Source of the DNA: Hoeflea_A sp965228785
GTDB lineage: Bacteria; Pseudomonadota; Alphaproteobacteria; Rhizobiales; Rhizobiaceae
Direction: 5' to 3'
DNA length: 64,000 nucleotides
Assembly: GCA_965228785.1 (NCBI GenBank)
Contig: CBDDIF010000002.1
Location: forward strand, 3,658,001 to 3,722,000
Shown here: one piece after another, positions 1 to 9,181 of the stretch
How the letters are laid out: each line of letters opens with the position of its first letter
Numbering within the stretch: the stretch's first letter is position 1
Position numbers and translations under genes: made by a program
The notes under the pieces: model-generated
Databases searched by the model: none
The model's input: only the letters and a program-made list of their open reading frames with translations
What the model was told of the DNA's origin: nothing

Positions 1-1724
1 TGCGACAGGAAGGACCGGTCGATCTTGACCCGATCGATTTCCAGCTCCGCGATACTGCCGAGATTGGAATAGCCGGTGCCGAAATCATCGAGCGCCACGC
101 GCATACCCATTTTGCGGATTTCGGCCAAGACCGAGAGCGCCTCGGTCTTGTTCTTGATGAGGACGCGCTCCGTCAGTTCCAGTTCGAGCATGGAAGCAGG
201 AAGCCGCGTCTCGGCCAGCAAGCCAGCCAGGTAGGTGCAAAGCGAACTGTCGGAAAGATGCCTGCCGGAGATATTGACGCTGATCGTGAAGTCCGGTGGC
301 AGATGGGGCAGCCAGGCAGCGGCCTGCTCGCAAGCCTTACGCATCACCAGCCTGTCGATCTCCAGAATCAGATCCGAATCTTCGGCAACCGGAATGAACT
401 CCAGAGGCGATGAGACTGTTCCGGTCCTGGGATTGTTCCAGCGAATGAGAGCCTCGGCGCCGGTCAGACGACCGCTGGCGACGGCCAGTTGCGGTTGCCA
501 GACCAGAATGAACTCGTCATTGCGGATGGCCTGGCGCAGGGTCTCTTCCAATTCAATGCGATTGTCGAGGTTTGCCTTCAGGTCCTCGGTAAAGATCGAC
601 AGGCGTTGGCGACCGTCGGCCTTGGCGGCGTAGAGTGCCAGATCGGCATGCTTCAACAGGGTGCTCACATCCTCGCCATGATCCGGGCAAAACGACAGCC
701 CGATGCTTGCGGCCAGCAAAACCGGATGGCCGCCGACCTCCCGAAATCCTGACAATTGCCGACACAGAAACTCGCCGAATTCAACCAGCTCCGCCTGACT
801 TCGGGCAACCCGTATGATGGCGAATTCATCGCCGCCAAGCCGAACCGAGACTGACGTGTCGGGCCTGTCGTGCGACTTCAGCACATCGCCGACGGTCCGC
901 AGCAGGTCGTCGCCCACCTGATGACCGAACGTATCGTTGACTTGTTTGAAGTGGTCCAGATCGATCAGATACATGGCAAGCGGCCGACGTGCCGATTTTG
1001 CGGCACTGATAAACCTGGGTCCCTGCTCCATCAACCAAGCGCGGTTTTTCAAATCCGTGACCGTGTCGCGCCAGGTCAGTTGGCGCAGATTGTTGGTGGC
1101 TCGCTGCCTTTGAACCAACAGAACTGCAATGCCGATCAGCAACGTCGACATGATCGCCAGGATGACGAGGATCTGTTTGTTGAGTGTCGCGAGAACCTGC
1201 TGGGCCTCATATAGGCCTCGGCTCGATTCTTCTCCGATGCTGAAATAGAGCCTGTTGAGGTCTGCATCGGCGACCTCCAATTCCGTCATGATACTGTCCA
1301 GCATCCTGGGATCGAACGGTGCCGACTGCGACAGAAGCTTGTCAATGGTGTCGATGGTGGCCAGGACCCGGTTGCGCATCTGGCTGTAGGAGGCCAGCTC
1401 ATTGGAAATACGCGTCCTGTCAACTCTCGCAAAGCGGACATAGGCAAGGTCCGCGGCTTCAGAAAGCAATTCTCGACTGCGCTCTCCTGACGGGTCCGTA
1501 CGGGCGAGCAAAACCATGTCCTTCAGGCGATCGACAGCGCGGACATGAACATGCAATTCGCGAAAGGAAAGGAACCCGAAGCGCGGCAGCGCCTGTTCCA
1601 CCGACCGGATGTTGCTGTGAATCGTGGTGATGATCGCAAGCGAGATTGCAACCGCGACAAGCACCGCAACGGTTTCGCGCACCGGAGCCAGCGCTTTCAA
1701 TCGGTGCATTCTCGATGCGGTCAT
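1..1724 (-). CDS. Membrane GGDEF/EAL c-di-GMP enzyme (3' end outside window)
   Basis: About 574 residues are visible; the C-terminus runs off the left edge. Residues ~14-34 form a membrane helix and a second lies at ~178-200, so ~140 residues between them should be periplasmic. A GGDEF domain (motif RLGGDEFAII intact, no RxxD inhibitory site at the usual distance) is followed by an EAL domain (EALIR and DDFGTGYSN intact). Both diguanylate cyclase and phosphodiesterase activity are therefore possible. The ATG at 1724 lies 7 bp after the stop of the upstream periplasmic gene, so the two form an operon and the periplasmic protein probably feeds a signal to this sensor. The domains are certain; the net activity is unknown. 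Confidence 0.9.
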   Translation of the reverse strand, partial: MTASRMHRLKALAPVRETVAVLVAVAISLAIITTIHSNIRSVEQALPRFGFLSFRELHVHVRAVDRLKDMVLLARTDPSGERSRELLSEAADLAYVRFARVDRTRISNELASYSQMRNRVLATIDTIDKLLSQSAPFDPRMLDSIMTELEVADADLNRLYFSIGEESSRGLYEAQQVLATLNKQILVILAIMSTLLIGIAVLLVQRQRATNNLRQLTWRDTVTDLKNRAWLMEQGPRFISAAKSARRPLAMYLIDLDHFKQVNDTFGHQVGDDLLRTVGDVLKSHDRPDTSVSVRLGGDEFAIIRVARSQAELVEFGEFLCRQLSGFREVGGHPVLLAASIGLSFCPDHGEDVSTLLKHADLALYAAKADGRQRLSIFTEDLKANLDNRIELEETLRQAIRNDEFILVWQPQLAVASGRLTGAEALIRWNNPRTGTVSSPLEFIPVAEDSDLILEIDRLVMRKACEQAAAWLPHLPPDFTISVNISGRHLSDSSLCTYLAGLLAETRLPASMLELELTERVLIKNKTEALSVLAEIRKMGMRVALDDFGTGYSNLGSIAELEIDRVKIDRSFLS

Positions 1725-1731
1725 CGTCGGA

Positions 1732-2265
1732 TTACTCGGCCCGCTCGATTGACTGAATCAACCAGACCCAACGATTCCTGTGGACCGGATTATCGAGCTC
1801 CGGATGTTCCAAAACCGGATAGACCAAACGCGTGGGGCCCTGGGAGCGGCGTGTCAGGAAGGACCCGTTTTCGCGCATCGCCAACAGAAGCGGATATTTG
1901 TGCCAGTCCTCACGCGGGATGCGCTGCGAATATTCATCAGCCGCCCGGACGATGATCGCGTCGGCATCGTCAAGATTGAGATAGGCAAGGGCATCACGCA
2001 ACAGCACGCCTTCGAACGATTGCTCGCCTTCCTCCCAAGGACTGTCTGTCCGCAGACTGTACTGCGGCAAACCGCAAAGGTCGGCCATATCGACAGCCTG
2101 CTCACCGCCGTCGTGCCTGATTGTAAAGGCGGGACCGCCAACCGTCGGTGGGTCGTCGAGACGATCCAGTGCGTTCGCCGTACCAACCGTCACGATCGTC
2201 AACATTGCAGTCGCCAAAACGACGCGCCCCTGCGCAAGCAGATTTCTCAAAAGTCCAAACAGCAT
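1732..2265 (-). CDS. Periplasmic oxidoreductase-like protein of the molybdopterin-binding (SUOX) fold
   Basis: 177 residues with an N-terminal signal/anchor (hydrophobic ~14-32, ending near ANA). The rest resembles the small oxidoreductase molybdopterin-binding fold: a TDSPWEEG stretch, then FEGVLLRDAL, and a C-terminal VWLIQSIE strand. Catalytic members (sulfite oxidase, MsrP) carry a Mo-ligand Cys where this protein has Thr/Ser; its only Cys (in LCGLPQ) is not at that place. A catalytic role is therefore unlikely and ligand sensing is the better inference. It is the first gene of a two-gene operon with the GGDEF/EAL protein 7 bp downstream, which suggests a periplasmic sensor partner. Confidence 0.72.
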   Translation of the reverse strand: MLFGLLRNLLAQGRVVLATAMLTIVTVGTANALDRLDDPPTVGGPAFTIRHDGGEQAVDMADLCGLPQYSLRTDSPWEEGEQSFEGVLLRDALAYLNLDDADAIIVRAADEYSQRIPREDWHKYPLLLAMRENGSFLTRRSQGPTRLVYPVLEHPELDNPVHRNRWVWLIQSIERAE

Positions 2266-2605
2266 GTGAATTTCCCCAATGGCCTAAGCGACCTGACACC
2301 CCCAAAAAGTTCAACAAAATAGCTGGCAAAAGCCTTTCTGAAATTTTAACGGAACGGCCAGTTTTGTGGCTTTGGCGCTCTCATCCGGCATTTTGCAATC
2401 GCCCGTGGCGGGCCGGAGGTTGTGCAACTTTGATCCAGTCGCCCATCAGGCGATAACGGTCTCTTTACCCTGTGCTTCAACCGAATCGAAGGGTTCACCG
2501 ACTACCTTGTTTGGTCGGGAATTAGGGGGAGCCGTGCCATCCGTCGAAGGTTTGCGGTTCGGGGATAGAATGCAAAAGCCAAATCTGGAGGAGTCGGCGG
2601 TCGCC
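2266..2605. other. Divergent intergenic region, no gene seen
   Basis: This gap separates the leftward sensor operon from the rightward PAS-GGDEF-EAL gene and must hold both promoters. An open frame continues upstream of the gene start to 2366, but its residues do not look like protein. No strong palindrome, terminator or RNA motif was seen. Confidence 0.5.
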
Positions 2606-5059
2606 ATGAACGACGCCGACACCCGCGGTAGCGTCGATTGGCAGCTGACCGATATTATCGAGAGTATTCCGGCTGGCTTCCTTTGGTGCGATGCCAACGA
2701 CCGGGTCGTCGTCTGCAACGATCTGTTTCGCAAATGGTTCTTCCCCGATAATCAGGACGTCGTTGTTCCCGGCGTGACCTTCATCGACCTGCTGAAGACG
2801 TGCGGCGATCCAGGTTGGATTGAAAAGCGCATGCAGCTGCGCCTCGATCCCGGAGAACCCTTTCAGCACCGAATGAGCGACGGACGGGTGTTGCGGACGT
2901 TTGAAAAACGCACCAGCGACGGCGGCATCATCAGCATCCATACCGACGCGACCGCGTTACACACGCAAAAGGTGGCGGCCGAGAACAACGCCGAACGATT
3001 GCAGGTCGTGCTGGAATCGATCGACCAGGGCATCAGCATGATCGATGGAGACCTCAACGCTGTCGCATTCAACGAGTGCTTCCTCGACGTGCTTGAAATC
3101 CCGAAAGAACTTGCAAAGCCAGGGACGAACTTCGCCGAATTCATCCGCTACAATGCCGAACGAGGTGAATATGGTGAGGGTGACGTAGAGACCCTGGTCA
3201 AGGAACGTGTCGACCTCGCCAAACAGTTTCAGGCGCACCGGTTCGAACGAACCCGGCCTGACGGAACGGTCATCGAAATCTACGGCAAGCCGATCGACGG
3301 CGGTGGCTTCGTGACCACCTATACCGACGTAACGGAACGCAACAGGGCGGAAGACGCCCTGTTGAAACGGGATCAACAACTCACCGAGCAGAACCGGCGG
3401 TTCAACGCGGCGCTCGACAATATGTGTCAGGGCCTGTCGATGTACGACAAGGACGGGCGGTTGCTCGTCTGCAACCGGCGTTTTCTCGAGATCTACGACC
3501 TGCCCGAGGAGATGGGGCTGCCGGGAACACTTTTCGACGACATCATCCGCCTGCTTCTTGATCGCGATGATTTCGTTACCGCCAACCCGGACACCTATCT
3601 GGAGGAGCGGCGGGCGGAAATCGCCGGGAATGTCTCAGTCGCCCGCATCCAGGAGTTTGCCGGCAATCGGTATATCTCCATGGTCCATCAGCAGATGACG
3701 GACGGCGGATGGGTGACGACGCATGAGGACGTTACCGAACTTCAGCGGGTCCAGGCGCTGGTGGAACACATGGCTCACCATGACGAACTGACAGGACTGC
3801 CGAACCGGACCCTGTTCAACATGCGCCTGGAAGAAGCGCTCGCGGAAATCGACAACGAAACTGAGTTCGCCGTCCTGTGCATCGACCTGGACCGTTTCAA
3901 GGACGTCAACGACTCCATCGGGCATCCGATGGGCGACAAGCTGCTGAAGGCAGCTGCCCACCGCCTGTCGCAGTGCGTTCGCGACACAGACACGATCGCC
4001 CGGCTGGGTGGCGACGAATTCGCCGTCCTTCAGGTGTCGCGCCATCAGCCGGAAGCGGCCGGCAGGCTTGCTGCACGGATCTGTGACATTCTTTCGCTAC
4101 CATTCGATCTCGACGGCCATCAGGCAGTGATTGGCGCCAGTATCGGAATAGCGCTTGCACCCGAGAACGGTGCGCAGACGGATGAACTGCTCAAGCATGC
4201 GGACATGGCGCTTTACCGGGCCAAGAATGACGGCCGCGGGGTCCATCGGTTTTTCGAAAACAACATGGACACCGAAATCCAGGCTCGGCGCTCGCTCGAA
4301 CAGGATCTGCGCACAGCGTTTGCGCAAAAAGAGTTCGAGTTGCACTATCAGCCGCTCATCGACCTGGACAGCGACGCCGTGACCGGGTTTGAAGCTTTGC
4401 TGCGCTGGCCGCACGCGGAGCGCGGCCTTGTCTCACCGGCGGATTTTATCCCGGTTGCCGAGGAAATCGGACTGATCACGCCGTTGGGTGATTGGATTAT
4501 CGAGCGGGCATGTCTCGATGCCGCCTCCTGGCCATCCGACACTCGGGTCGCGGTCAACCTGTCTCCGGTCCAGTTCCGCAGCGGCGACCTCGTTCAAACT
4601 GTTTTTCATGCCCTTGCAAAATCGCGCCTGCGTCCGCAACGGCTCGAACTGGAAATCACTGAACAGGTCCTGCTTCAGGACAGCGAAAGCACGCTAGCCA
4701 CGCTTCACACTCTACGCGACATGGGCGTGCGCATCGCCATGGACGATTTCGGCACCGGCTATTCTTCACTGAGCTACCTTCGCAGCTTCCCATTCGACAA
4801 GATCAAGATTGACAGATCCTTCATCAGCGACCTGTCAGCCCAACAGGAAACCGCCATCATCGTCAACGCGGTCGCCAGCCTCAGCCGCAACCTGGGCATG
4901 ACAGCGACAGCGGAAGGGGTCGAGACGGAAAGCCAGCGCGACCAGGTCCGCGCCGCCGGCTACACCGAGATGCAGGGCTTCCTGATCAGTCCGGCACGGC
5001 CGGTCGCGGAAATCGAAGCGATGTTTCTCAACCGCGGCCGCGAAACGAATACCGCCTGA
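2606..5059 (+). CDS. Cytoplasmic triple-PAS GGDEF-EAL protein
   Basis: 817 residues from the chosen ATG (2606), which follows a GGAGGAG at 2587-2593; ATG 2570 is an alternative. Three PAS domains of the PAS_7 type lie at roughly 15-125, 130-255 and 265-385, each with a 'GxSMxDxD..' type strand and ending in a 'TDVTE'-like helix. GGDEF follows at ~390-550 (RLGGDEFAVL, with an RDTD inhibitory site upstream) and EAL at ~565-805 (EALLRW, DDFGTGYSS, KIDRSF intact). There is no membrane helix, so it is a soluble sensor that makes and/or degrades c-di-GMP in response to an intracellular cue. The intact RxxD site predicts product inhibition of the cyclase part. Confidence 0.93.
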   Translation: MNDADTRGSVDWQLTDIIESIPAGFLWCDANDRVVVCNDLFRKWFFPDNQDVVVPGVTFIDLLKTCGDPGWIEKRMQLRLDPGEPFQHRMSDGRVLRTFEKRTSDGGIISIHTDATALHTQKVAAENNAERLQVVLESIDQGISMIDGDLNAVAFNECFLDVLEIPKELAKPGTNFAEFIRYNAERGEYGEGDVETLVKERVDLAKQFQAHRFERTRPDGTVIEIYGKPIDGGGFVTTYTDVTERNRAEDALLKRDQQLTEQNRRFNAALDNMCQGLSMYDKDGRLLVCNRRFLEIYDLPEEMGLPGTLFDDIIRLLLDRDDFVTANPDTYLEERRAEIAGNVSVARIQEFAGNRYISMVHQQMTDGGWVTTHEDVTELQRVQALVEHMAHHDELTGLPNRTLFNMRLEEALAEIDNETEFAVLCIDLDRFKDVNDSIGHPMGDKLLKAAAHRLSQCVRDTDTIARLGGDEFAVLQVSRHQPEAAGRLAARICDILSLPFDLDGHQAVIGASIGIALAPENGAQTDELLKHADMALYRAKNDGRGVHRFFENNMDTEIQARRSLEQDLRTAFAQKEFELHYQPLIDLDSDAVTGFEALLRWPHAERGLVSPADFIPVAEEIGLITPLGDWIIERACLDAASWPSDTRVAVNLSPVQFRSGDLVQTVFHALAKSRLRPQRLELEITEQVLLQDSESTLATLHTLRDMGVRIAMDDFGTGYSSLSYLRSFPFDKIKIDRSFISDLSAQQETAIIVNAVASLSRNLGMTATAEGVETESQRDQVRAAGYTEMQGFLISPARPVAEIEAMFLNRGRETNTA

Positions 5060-5084
5060 AGCCCAGCTTGTAATGCCGCCCGTG

Positions 5085-6284
5085 TCAATTCACCAGCTCG
5101 GTAACCGCGTCGACAATGATGTCCGCGATCAGTCGGCAGTCGGCTTCTGAGAAAGTCAGCGGCAAACGCATGTCGAAGAGTGTTGCCAGGATGGCGTCCG
5201 TACGCGGCAGATCCTGAGCCGTCACGTAGCGCCACGACGAGTGATGGGACGTGAACCCCCTGGGTTCGTTTTCACCGAACCATTTGAGCTCAACGCCGCG
5301 CTCCAGGCAGGCATGCAACAGATCGCGGCAACCCTGTCGATCCATTTGGGGAACCCGGAACTGAATCGATGACCCGACCATGTCCTCCTGCTGCGGCCTT
5401 TCTGGAAGCACGATAGCGGAGCAGTGCGCCAATCGCTCGGCGACGGCCGCATAGCGGGTATTCCAGCGCACAATGTTGTTGTCCAACTGATGCAATTGCG
5501 GGCGCAGAATTGCAGCGCGCAGCGCATCAATACGCGCCGATCCATTGGGCATCTCGTATCGCGCCTTGTCAAAATGCCGTTCGGCCGGACCGGCTCCGTG
5601 CCTGTCGTAGAGCATGTAACTGCCCGACAGGATGGTGGCCCGCGCCATGAGGTCCGGATCGTTTGATGTCAGGAAGCCGCCTTCTCCGGAGTTCATGTGC
5701 TTGTAGGTTTGTGTCGAAAAGCAGGCGGCTGTTCCGAATTGCCCGGATCGCTTTCCGTCCCAGCGAGCACCCATCGTATGCGCGCAGTCCTCGATGACCG
5801 TCAGGTCGTTGCGGCCGGCAACCTGCATGAGCGCGTCCATGTCGCAAAGATGCCCCCGCATATGTGACAGCAGCAGAAACCGAGCGCCACTCTCGGCGGC
5901 CTTGCGGTCGAGATCGTCGAGATCGAGCCGCAGATTGTCGTCGATCTCGACAAGAACCGCTTCGCCGCCGACCGCTGCAATGGCGCCCGGAACCGGGGCA
6001 AGCGTAAAGGCATTGGTCAACACCTTGTCCGACTTGCCAACCCCGGCGGCCCGCAGCGCGATCTGGATCGCTTGCCCGCAGGATGCCACAGCCAGGCAAT
6101 ATGCACTGCCCTGCCAGTCGGCAAACTCCCGTTCGAGAAGCGCAGTCTCGCCGGCTTCGCCGTCAGCAAGATTGTAGCGATGCAGCCGGCCGCTGCGCAG
6201 AACGGCGACTGCGGCCTCGATTCCCTCTTCGGGTATGCCCTCCTGCTGGGTGAAACTGCCGGCGAACCTGCTCTGGCTCATCAT
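5085..6284 (-). CDS. DegT/DnrJ/EryC1/StrS-family PLP aminotransferase
   Basis: 399 residues. It has the fold-type I sugar-aminotransferase pattern of this family: VIEDCAH (Asp166 contacts PLP) and TQTYKHMNSGEGG with the Schiff-base Lys195. These enzymes usually aminate a nucleotide-linked keto-sugar, but some act on small amino-acid-like substrates. The start chosen is ATG 6284, with GAGAGG just upstream, 8 bp after the stop of the FAD dehydrogenase gene (6292); longer starts would run into that gene. The operon link to a dimethylglycine/sarcosine-type dehydrogenase is unusual, since no sugar-nucleotide genes are nearby. It may transaminate a product of that enzyme. Family certain, substrate unknown. 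Confidence 0.88.
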   Translation of the reverse strand: MMSQSRFAGSFTQQEGIPEEGIEAAVAVLRSGRLHRYNLADGEAGETALLEREFADWQGSAYCLAVASCGQAIQIALRAAGVGKSDKVLTNAFTLAPVPGAIAAVGGEAVLVEIDDNLRLDLDDLDRKAAESGARFLLLSHMRGHLCDMDALMQVAGRNDLTVIEDCAHTMGARWDGKRSGQFGTAACFSTQTYKHMNSGEGGFLTSNDPDLMARATILSGSYMLYDRHGAGPAERHFDKARYEMPNGSARIDALRAAILRPQLHQLDNNIVRWNTRYAAVAERLAHCSAIVLPERPQQEDMVGSSIQFRVPQMDRQGCRDLLHACLERGVELKWFGENEPRGFTSHHSSWRYVTAQDLPRTDAILATLFDMRLPLTFSEADCRLIADIIVDAVTELVN

Positions 6285-6291
6285 GGACCTC

Positions 6292-8712
6292 TCAAGCGCG
6301 AACGTTGTCGCCGGCCGGATCATATGGTGCGGCGTGGATGACTATCGCCGAGATGTGATTGCCCAGTATGTCGATCGATGCAAGGCTGCCCGGAGTGGCC
6401 AGATCCGGCCTGATGAAAGCCAATGCGAGATTTCTGGCGACCCGATGTCCCCAACCTCCGGAGGTTACGGTGCCAACCACGGTGCCGTCGAGCATCACTG
6501 ATGCACCGGGATGTGCCGCAGCATGGTCACATCCGACATCGAGCGTCACCAGCTTTCTGCTTGGGCCCTGGTCAACGCGAGACTGCAAGGCGATCTTGCC
6601 GACAAAATCCGCCTTGTCGAGTTTGACGAACCGATCCAGTCCGGTTTCGAACGGATCGAATTCGGTCAGGATATCGGCCTTCCAGTGGAGGTATCCCTTC
6701 TCCAACCGCATCGATTCGATAGCGCGCGCACCAAACAGCTTCAGGCCGAAATCTTCACCGGCTTTGCGCAGCGCCAGATAGGCCGCGTAGAGCTGGCTGT
6801 TCGGCACGTGAATCTCGTAGGCAAGCTCACCGGAGAAGCTGACTGCAAGAACAACGGCCGGTGCTATCCCGACAAAGCACTCGCGCACCGAGAGCCAGGG
6901 AAACGCCTTTTTCGACCAGTCGCCGCGACTGACGGCACCTAAGACGTCGCGTGACCTGGGCCCTGCCAGGACAAGCGCCGTATAGTCGTTTGTCAGCGAG
7001 CGGATGGCGACGTCCTCACCCGGCTTCATATGATGACGTAACCAGTCCATGTCGTGAAATTCGGCGGCGGCGGCAGAGCCGTACCAGACGCGCCCGTCAG
7101 GCAGGTTTGCCATCGTCGCTTCGCTCTTCAGCATCCCATTCCGGTTGAGGAGATATCCAAGCCCGACCCTGCCCTCGCGGCGCGGAACGGTCCCGCAGAT
7201 GAGTCGATCGAGAAAACGATGAACGTCTGCTCCGGTCAATTCGAAGCGGTTGAAGCCGCTGACCTCCGTCAGGCCCACATTGTCGCGCACATTGTGAACT
7301 TCTCCGGCGACAACGTCGAAAGCTTCGTCGAACCGAAAGCTCAGCGTCGGGCTGAACTGCGGATCGGGTTTAAAGTACTCGGCTCGCTCCCAGCCATTGA
7401 CCACGGTGAAGGCAGCGCCTTCAGCGGCCAGAACCGGAGTCAGGGGCGTTGTCTTGATCGGCCGCCCCGCCGGACGGTGTTCGTTCGGAAAATGGAACCG
7501 GAATTCGTTGCGATAATCCTCGATGGCCTTCAGAGCCGTCAGTTCGACATTGCCGTGACCGGTATACCGACGGGGATCGAGGCACCAGGTGTCATAGCAC
7601 GCCTCGCCGTGAACGATCTGCTGAGCGAGCAGCCAGCCGTGACCGCCGCCCTCGCCCAGCCCGGCGCGCAAACCGATGATGCAATAGGCGTTGCGTTTGC
7701 CCGGGACCGGACCGACCAGCGGCGCTCCATCGATGGTGTAGGTGATAGGGCCGTTGACCACCGAGTGGATCCCGACGTCCATCAGAACCGGCATGCGTGC
7801 GAACGCGCCCTCCAGCACATCGGTGATCCGGTCGAGGTCGTCTGGACAGAGCGCATTGACGAAGTTCGGGTCGATACCGTCCATGCCCCATGTGCGGCAG
7901 TCCTGTTCGTAGAAGCCGACCAGCAGGCCGTTCTTCTCCTGCCGGCAATAGTAGTCCGAGATCGGGCAGCGCAGAAGCGGCATGCGATGCTCCGATCGTT
8001 CGATCGCCTGGATCGGTTCTGTCAGGAAATACTGATGCTCCATCGCCATGACCGGATGGTGCACCCCCATCATCGCCCCGACCTCGTTGACGCGATAGCC
8101 GCCGGCGTTGACCACGACGTCGCAGTCGATGTCACCCTTCTCCGTGTGTACTGTCCAGGTGTCGTCTGACTTTTGCGTCAACCCGATCACCGGTGTGTGG
8201 CGATAGACCTTGGCGCCGGCCCGGCGCGCCCGTCGAGCCAGGGCCTGACAAAGCTGCGCCGGGTCGATGTCACCGTCCAGCGGATCCCAGAGCCCGCCGA
8301 TCAGGTTGTCCGTTGATATCAGCGGATGCCGCCGCGCGCATTCAGCCCCATCGATCACTTCGAAATGCACATCCATCCCGCGCGCCATCGACGCGAAATG
8401 ACGGTACCCGTCCATTTGGGCCTCGGTATTGGCGAGCCGGATACCGCCGTCGGCGTGGTGATAGTTGATCGGATAATCCGGGTCGTCCGCGAGTTCCTTG
8501 TAAAGCCTGATGGAGTGCGATTTCAGGCCGACCATGGTCTGGTTCATGCCGAAGTTCGTCACCTGCGCCGCTGAATGCCAGGTTGTGCCGCTGGTCAGTT
8601 CGTCGCGCTCGACCAGCACGACATCGGTCCAGCCTTCCTGCGTCAGATGATAGAGCGTCGAGCAGCCCGCTATGCCGCCGCCGATGACAACAACCCTGGT
8701 TCGCGATTGCAT
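6292..8712 (-). CDS. Dimethylglycine/sarcosine dehydrogenase-like FAD enzyme with folate (GcvT) domain
   Basis: 806 residues, the usual size for DMGDH-type enzymes. The N-terminal DAO domain has the dinucleotide motif VVIGGGIAGCST and GTTWHSAAQ, whose His46 is the expected covalent FAD attachment site. The C-terminal half is a GCV_T/aminomethyltransferase domain with its barrel (from ~residue 430: FNRFELTGADVHRFLDRL), which binds tetrahydrofolate and captures the one-carbon unit released on N-demethylation. The expected reaction is oxidative demethylation of an N-methyl amino acid or amine to give methylene-THF. It is first in an operon with a DegT aminotransferase and divergent from an MttB-family gene, which supports methylated-amine breakdown. 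The exact substrate cannot be read from sequence. Confidence 0.9.
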   Translation of the reverse strand: MQSRTRVVVIGGGIAGCSTLYHLTQEGWTDVVLVERDELTSGTTWHSAAQVTNFGMNQTMVGLKSHSIRLYKELADDPDYPINYHHADGGIRLANTEAQMDGYRHFASMARGMDVHFEVIDGAECARRHPLISTDNLIGGLWDPLDGDIDPAQLCQALARRARRAGAKVYRHTPVIGLTQKSDDTWTVHTEKGDIDCDVVVNAGGYRVNEVGAMMGVHHPVMAMEHQYFLTEPIQAIERSEHRMPLLRCPISDYYCRQEKNGLLVGFYEQDCRTWGMDGIDPNFVNALCPDDLDRITDVLEGAFARMPVLMDVGIHSVVNGPITYTIDGAPLVGPVPGKRNAYCIIGLRAGLGEGGGHGWLLAQQIVHGEACYDTWCLDPRRYTGHGNVELTALKAIEDYRNEFRFHFPNEHRPAGRPIKTTPLTPVLAAEGAAFTVVNGWERAEYFKPDPQFSPTLSFRFDEAFDVVAGEVHNVRDNVGLTEVSGFNRFELTGADVHRFLDRLICGTVPRREGRVGLGYLLNRNGMLKSEATMANLPDGRVWYGSAAAAEFHDMDWLRHHMKPGEDVAIRSLTNDYTALVLAGPRSRDVLGAVSRGDWSKKAFPWLSVRECFVGIAPAVVLAVSFSGELAYEIHVPNSQLYAAYLALRKAGEDFGLKLFGARAIESMRLEKGYLHWKADILTEFDPFETGLDRFVKLDKADFVGKIALQSRVDQGPSRKLVTLDVGCDHAAAHPGASVMLDGTVVGTVTSGGWGHRVARNLALAFIRPDLATPGSLASIDILGNHISAIVIHAAPYDPAGDNVRA

Positions 8713-8988
8713 GTTAGAGCACTTTGTTATGTTGGAGGTTCATTTGACCGCGGCGATTTTGGTCACTGACTGGGCGGGTTGCAGGCCGTGGTGCCATCCC
8801 ACCACAAGTGCAAGCTAACGACGCCAGGGGCCAAAAGCGCCCGGCGCCGAAGGGGTGGGGAAAATCGGCCCATCGGCTGCGTTGCGACGCTTGCCCGATG
8901 CACCGCATCGTGCTGCGCGACGCGCCTTGCCGAGTGAACCGATTTTCCGCCATCAAATGACCCTCCAACATAACAAAGCGCTCTTACA
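8712..8988. repeat. Inverted-repeat-bounded noncoding element (~270 bp)
   Basis: The arm at 8716-8747 and the arm at 8953-8984 are inverted copies, 32 bp with two mismatches (core CTTTGTTATGTTGGAG). Weaker similarity extends a further ~20 bp inward. The interior is GC-rich with its own hairpins (for example around GTGGTGCCATCCCACCAC, 8789-8806, and GCGTTGCGACGC near 8879). It has no credible reading frame. The left arm abuts the ATG of the FAD dehydrogenase gene (8712), so it forms that gene's leader. It could be a miniature transposable element or a structured leader; other genome copies would decide. Confidence 0.7.
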
Positions 8989-9181
8989 CTCCATGTGACC
9001 TGCCCCATACGCAGCCTCCTCGCTGCCTGCGGTCAATCAAACTCGCACAGATCCTATTTTTTCGAATACCAGTTTCGAGATCTTTGGCAGAAGCCACTCC
9101 TTCCTTGGCAACCAATCGTTTGTCATTGCTAATGGCGCACAAGCTCGGATTGCGCGAGCTGGAATTTGGGGAGGGCTGGCG

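Noticed and set aside
8713..9181. Riboswitch ahead of the methylated-amine genes
   Set aside because: The structure is explained by the 32-bp inverted repeat; no known riboswitch core was recognised.
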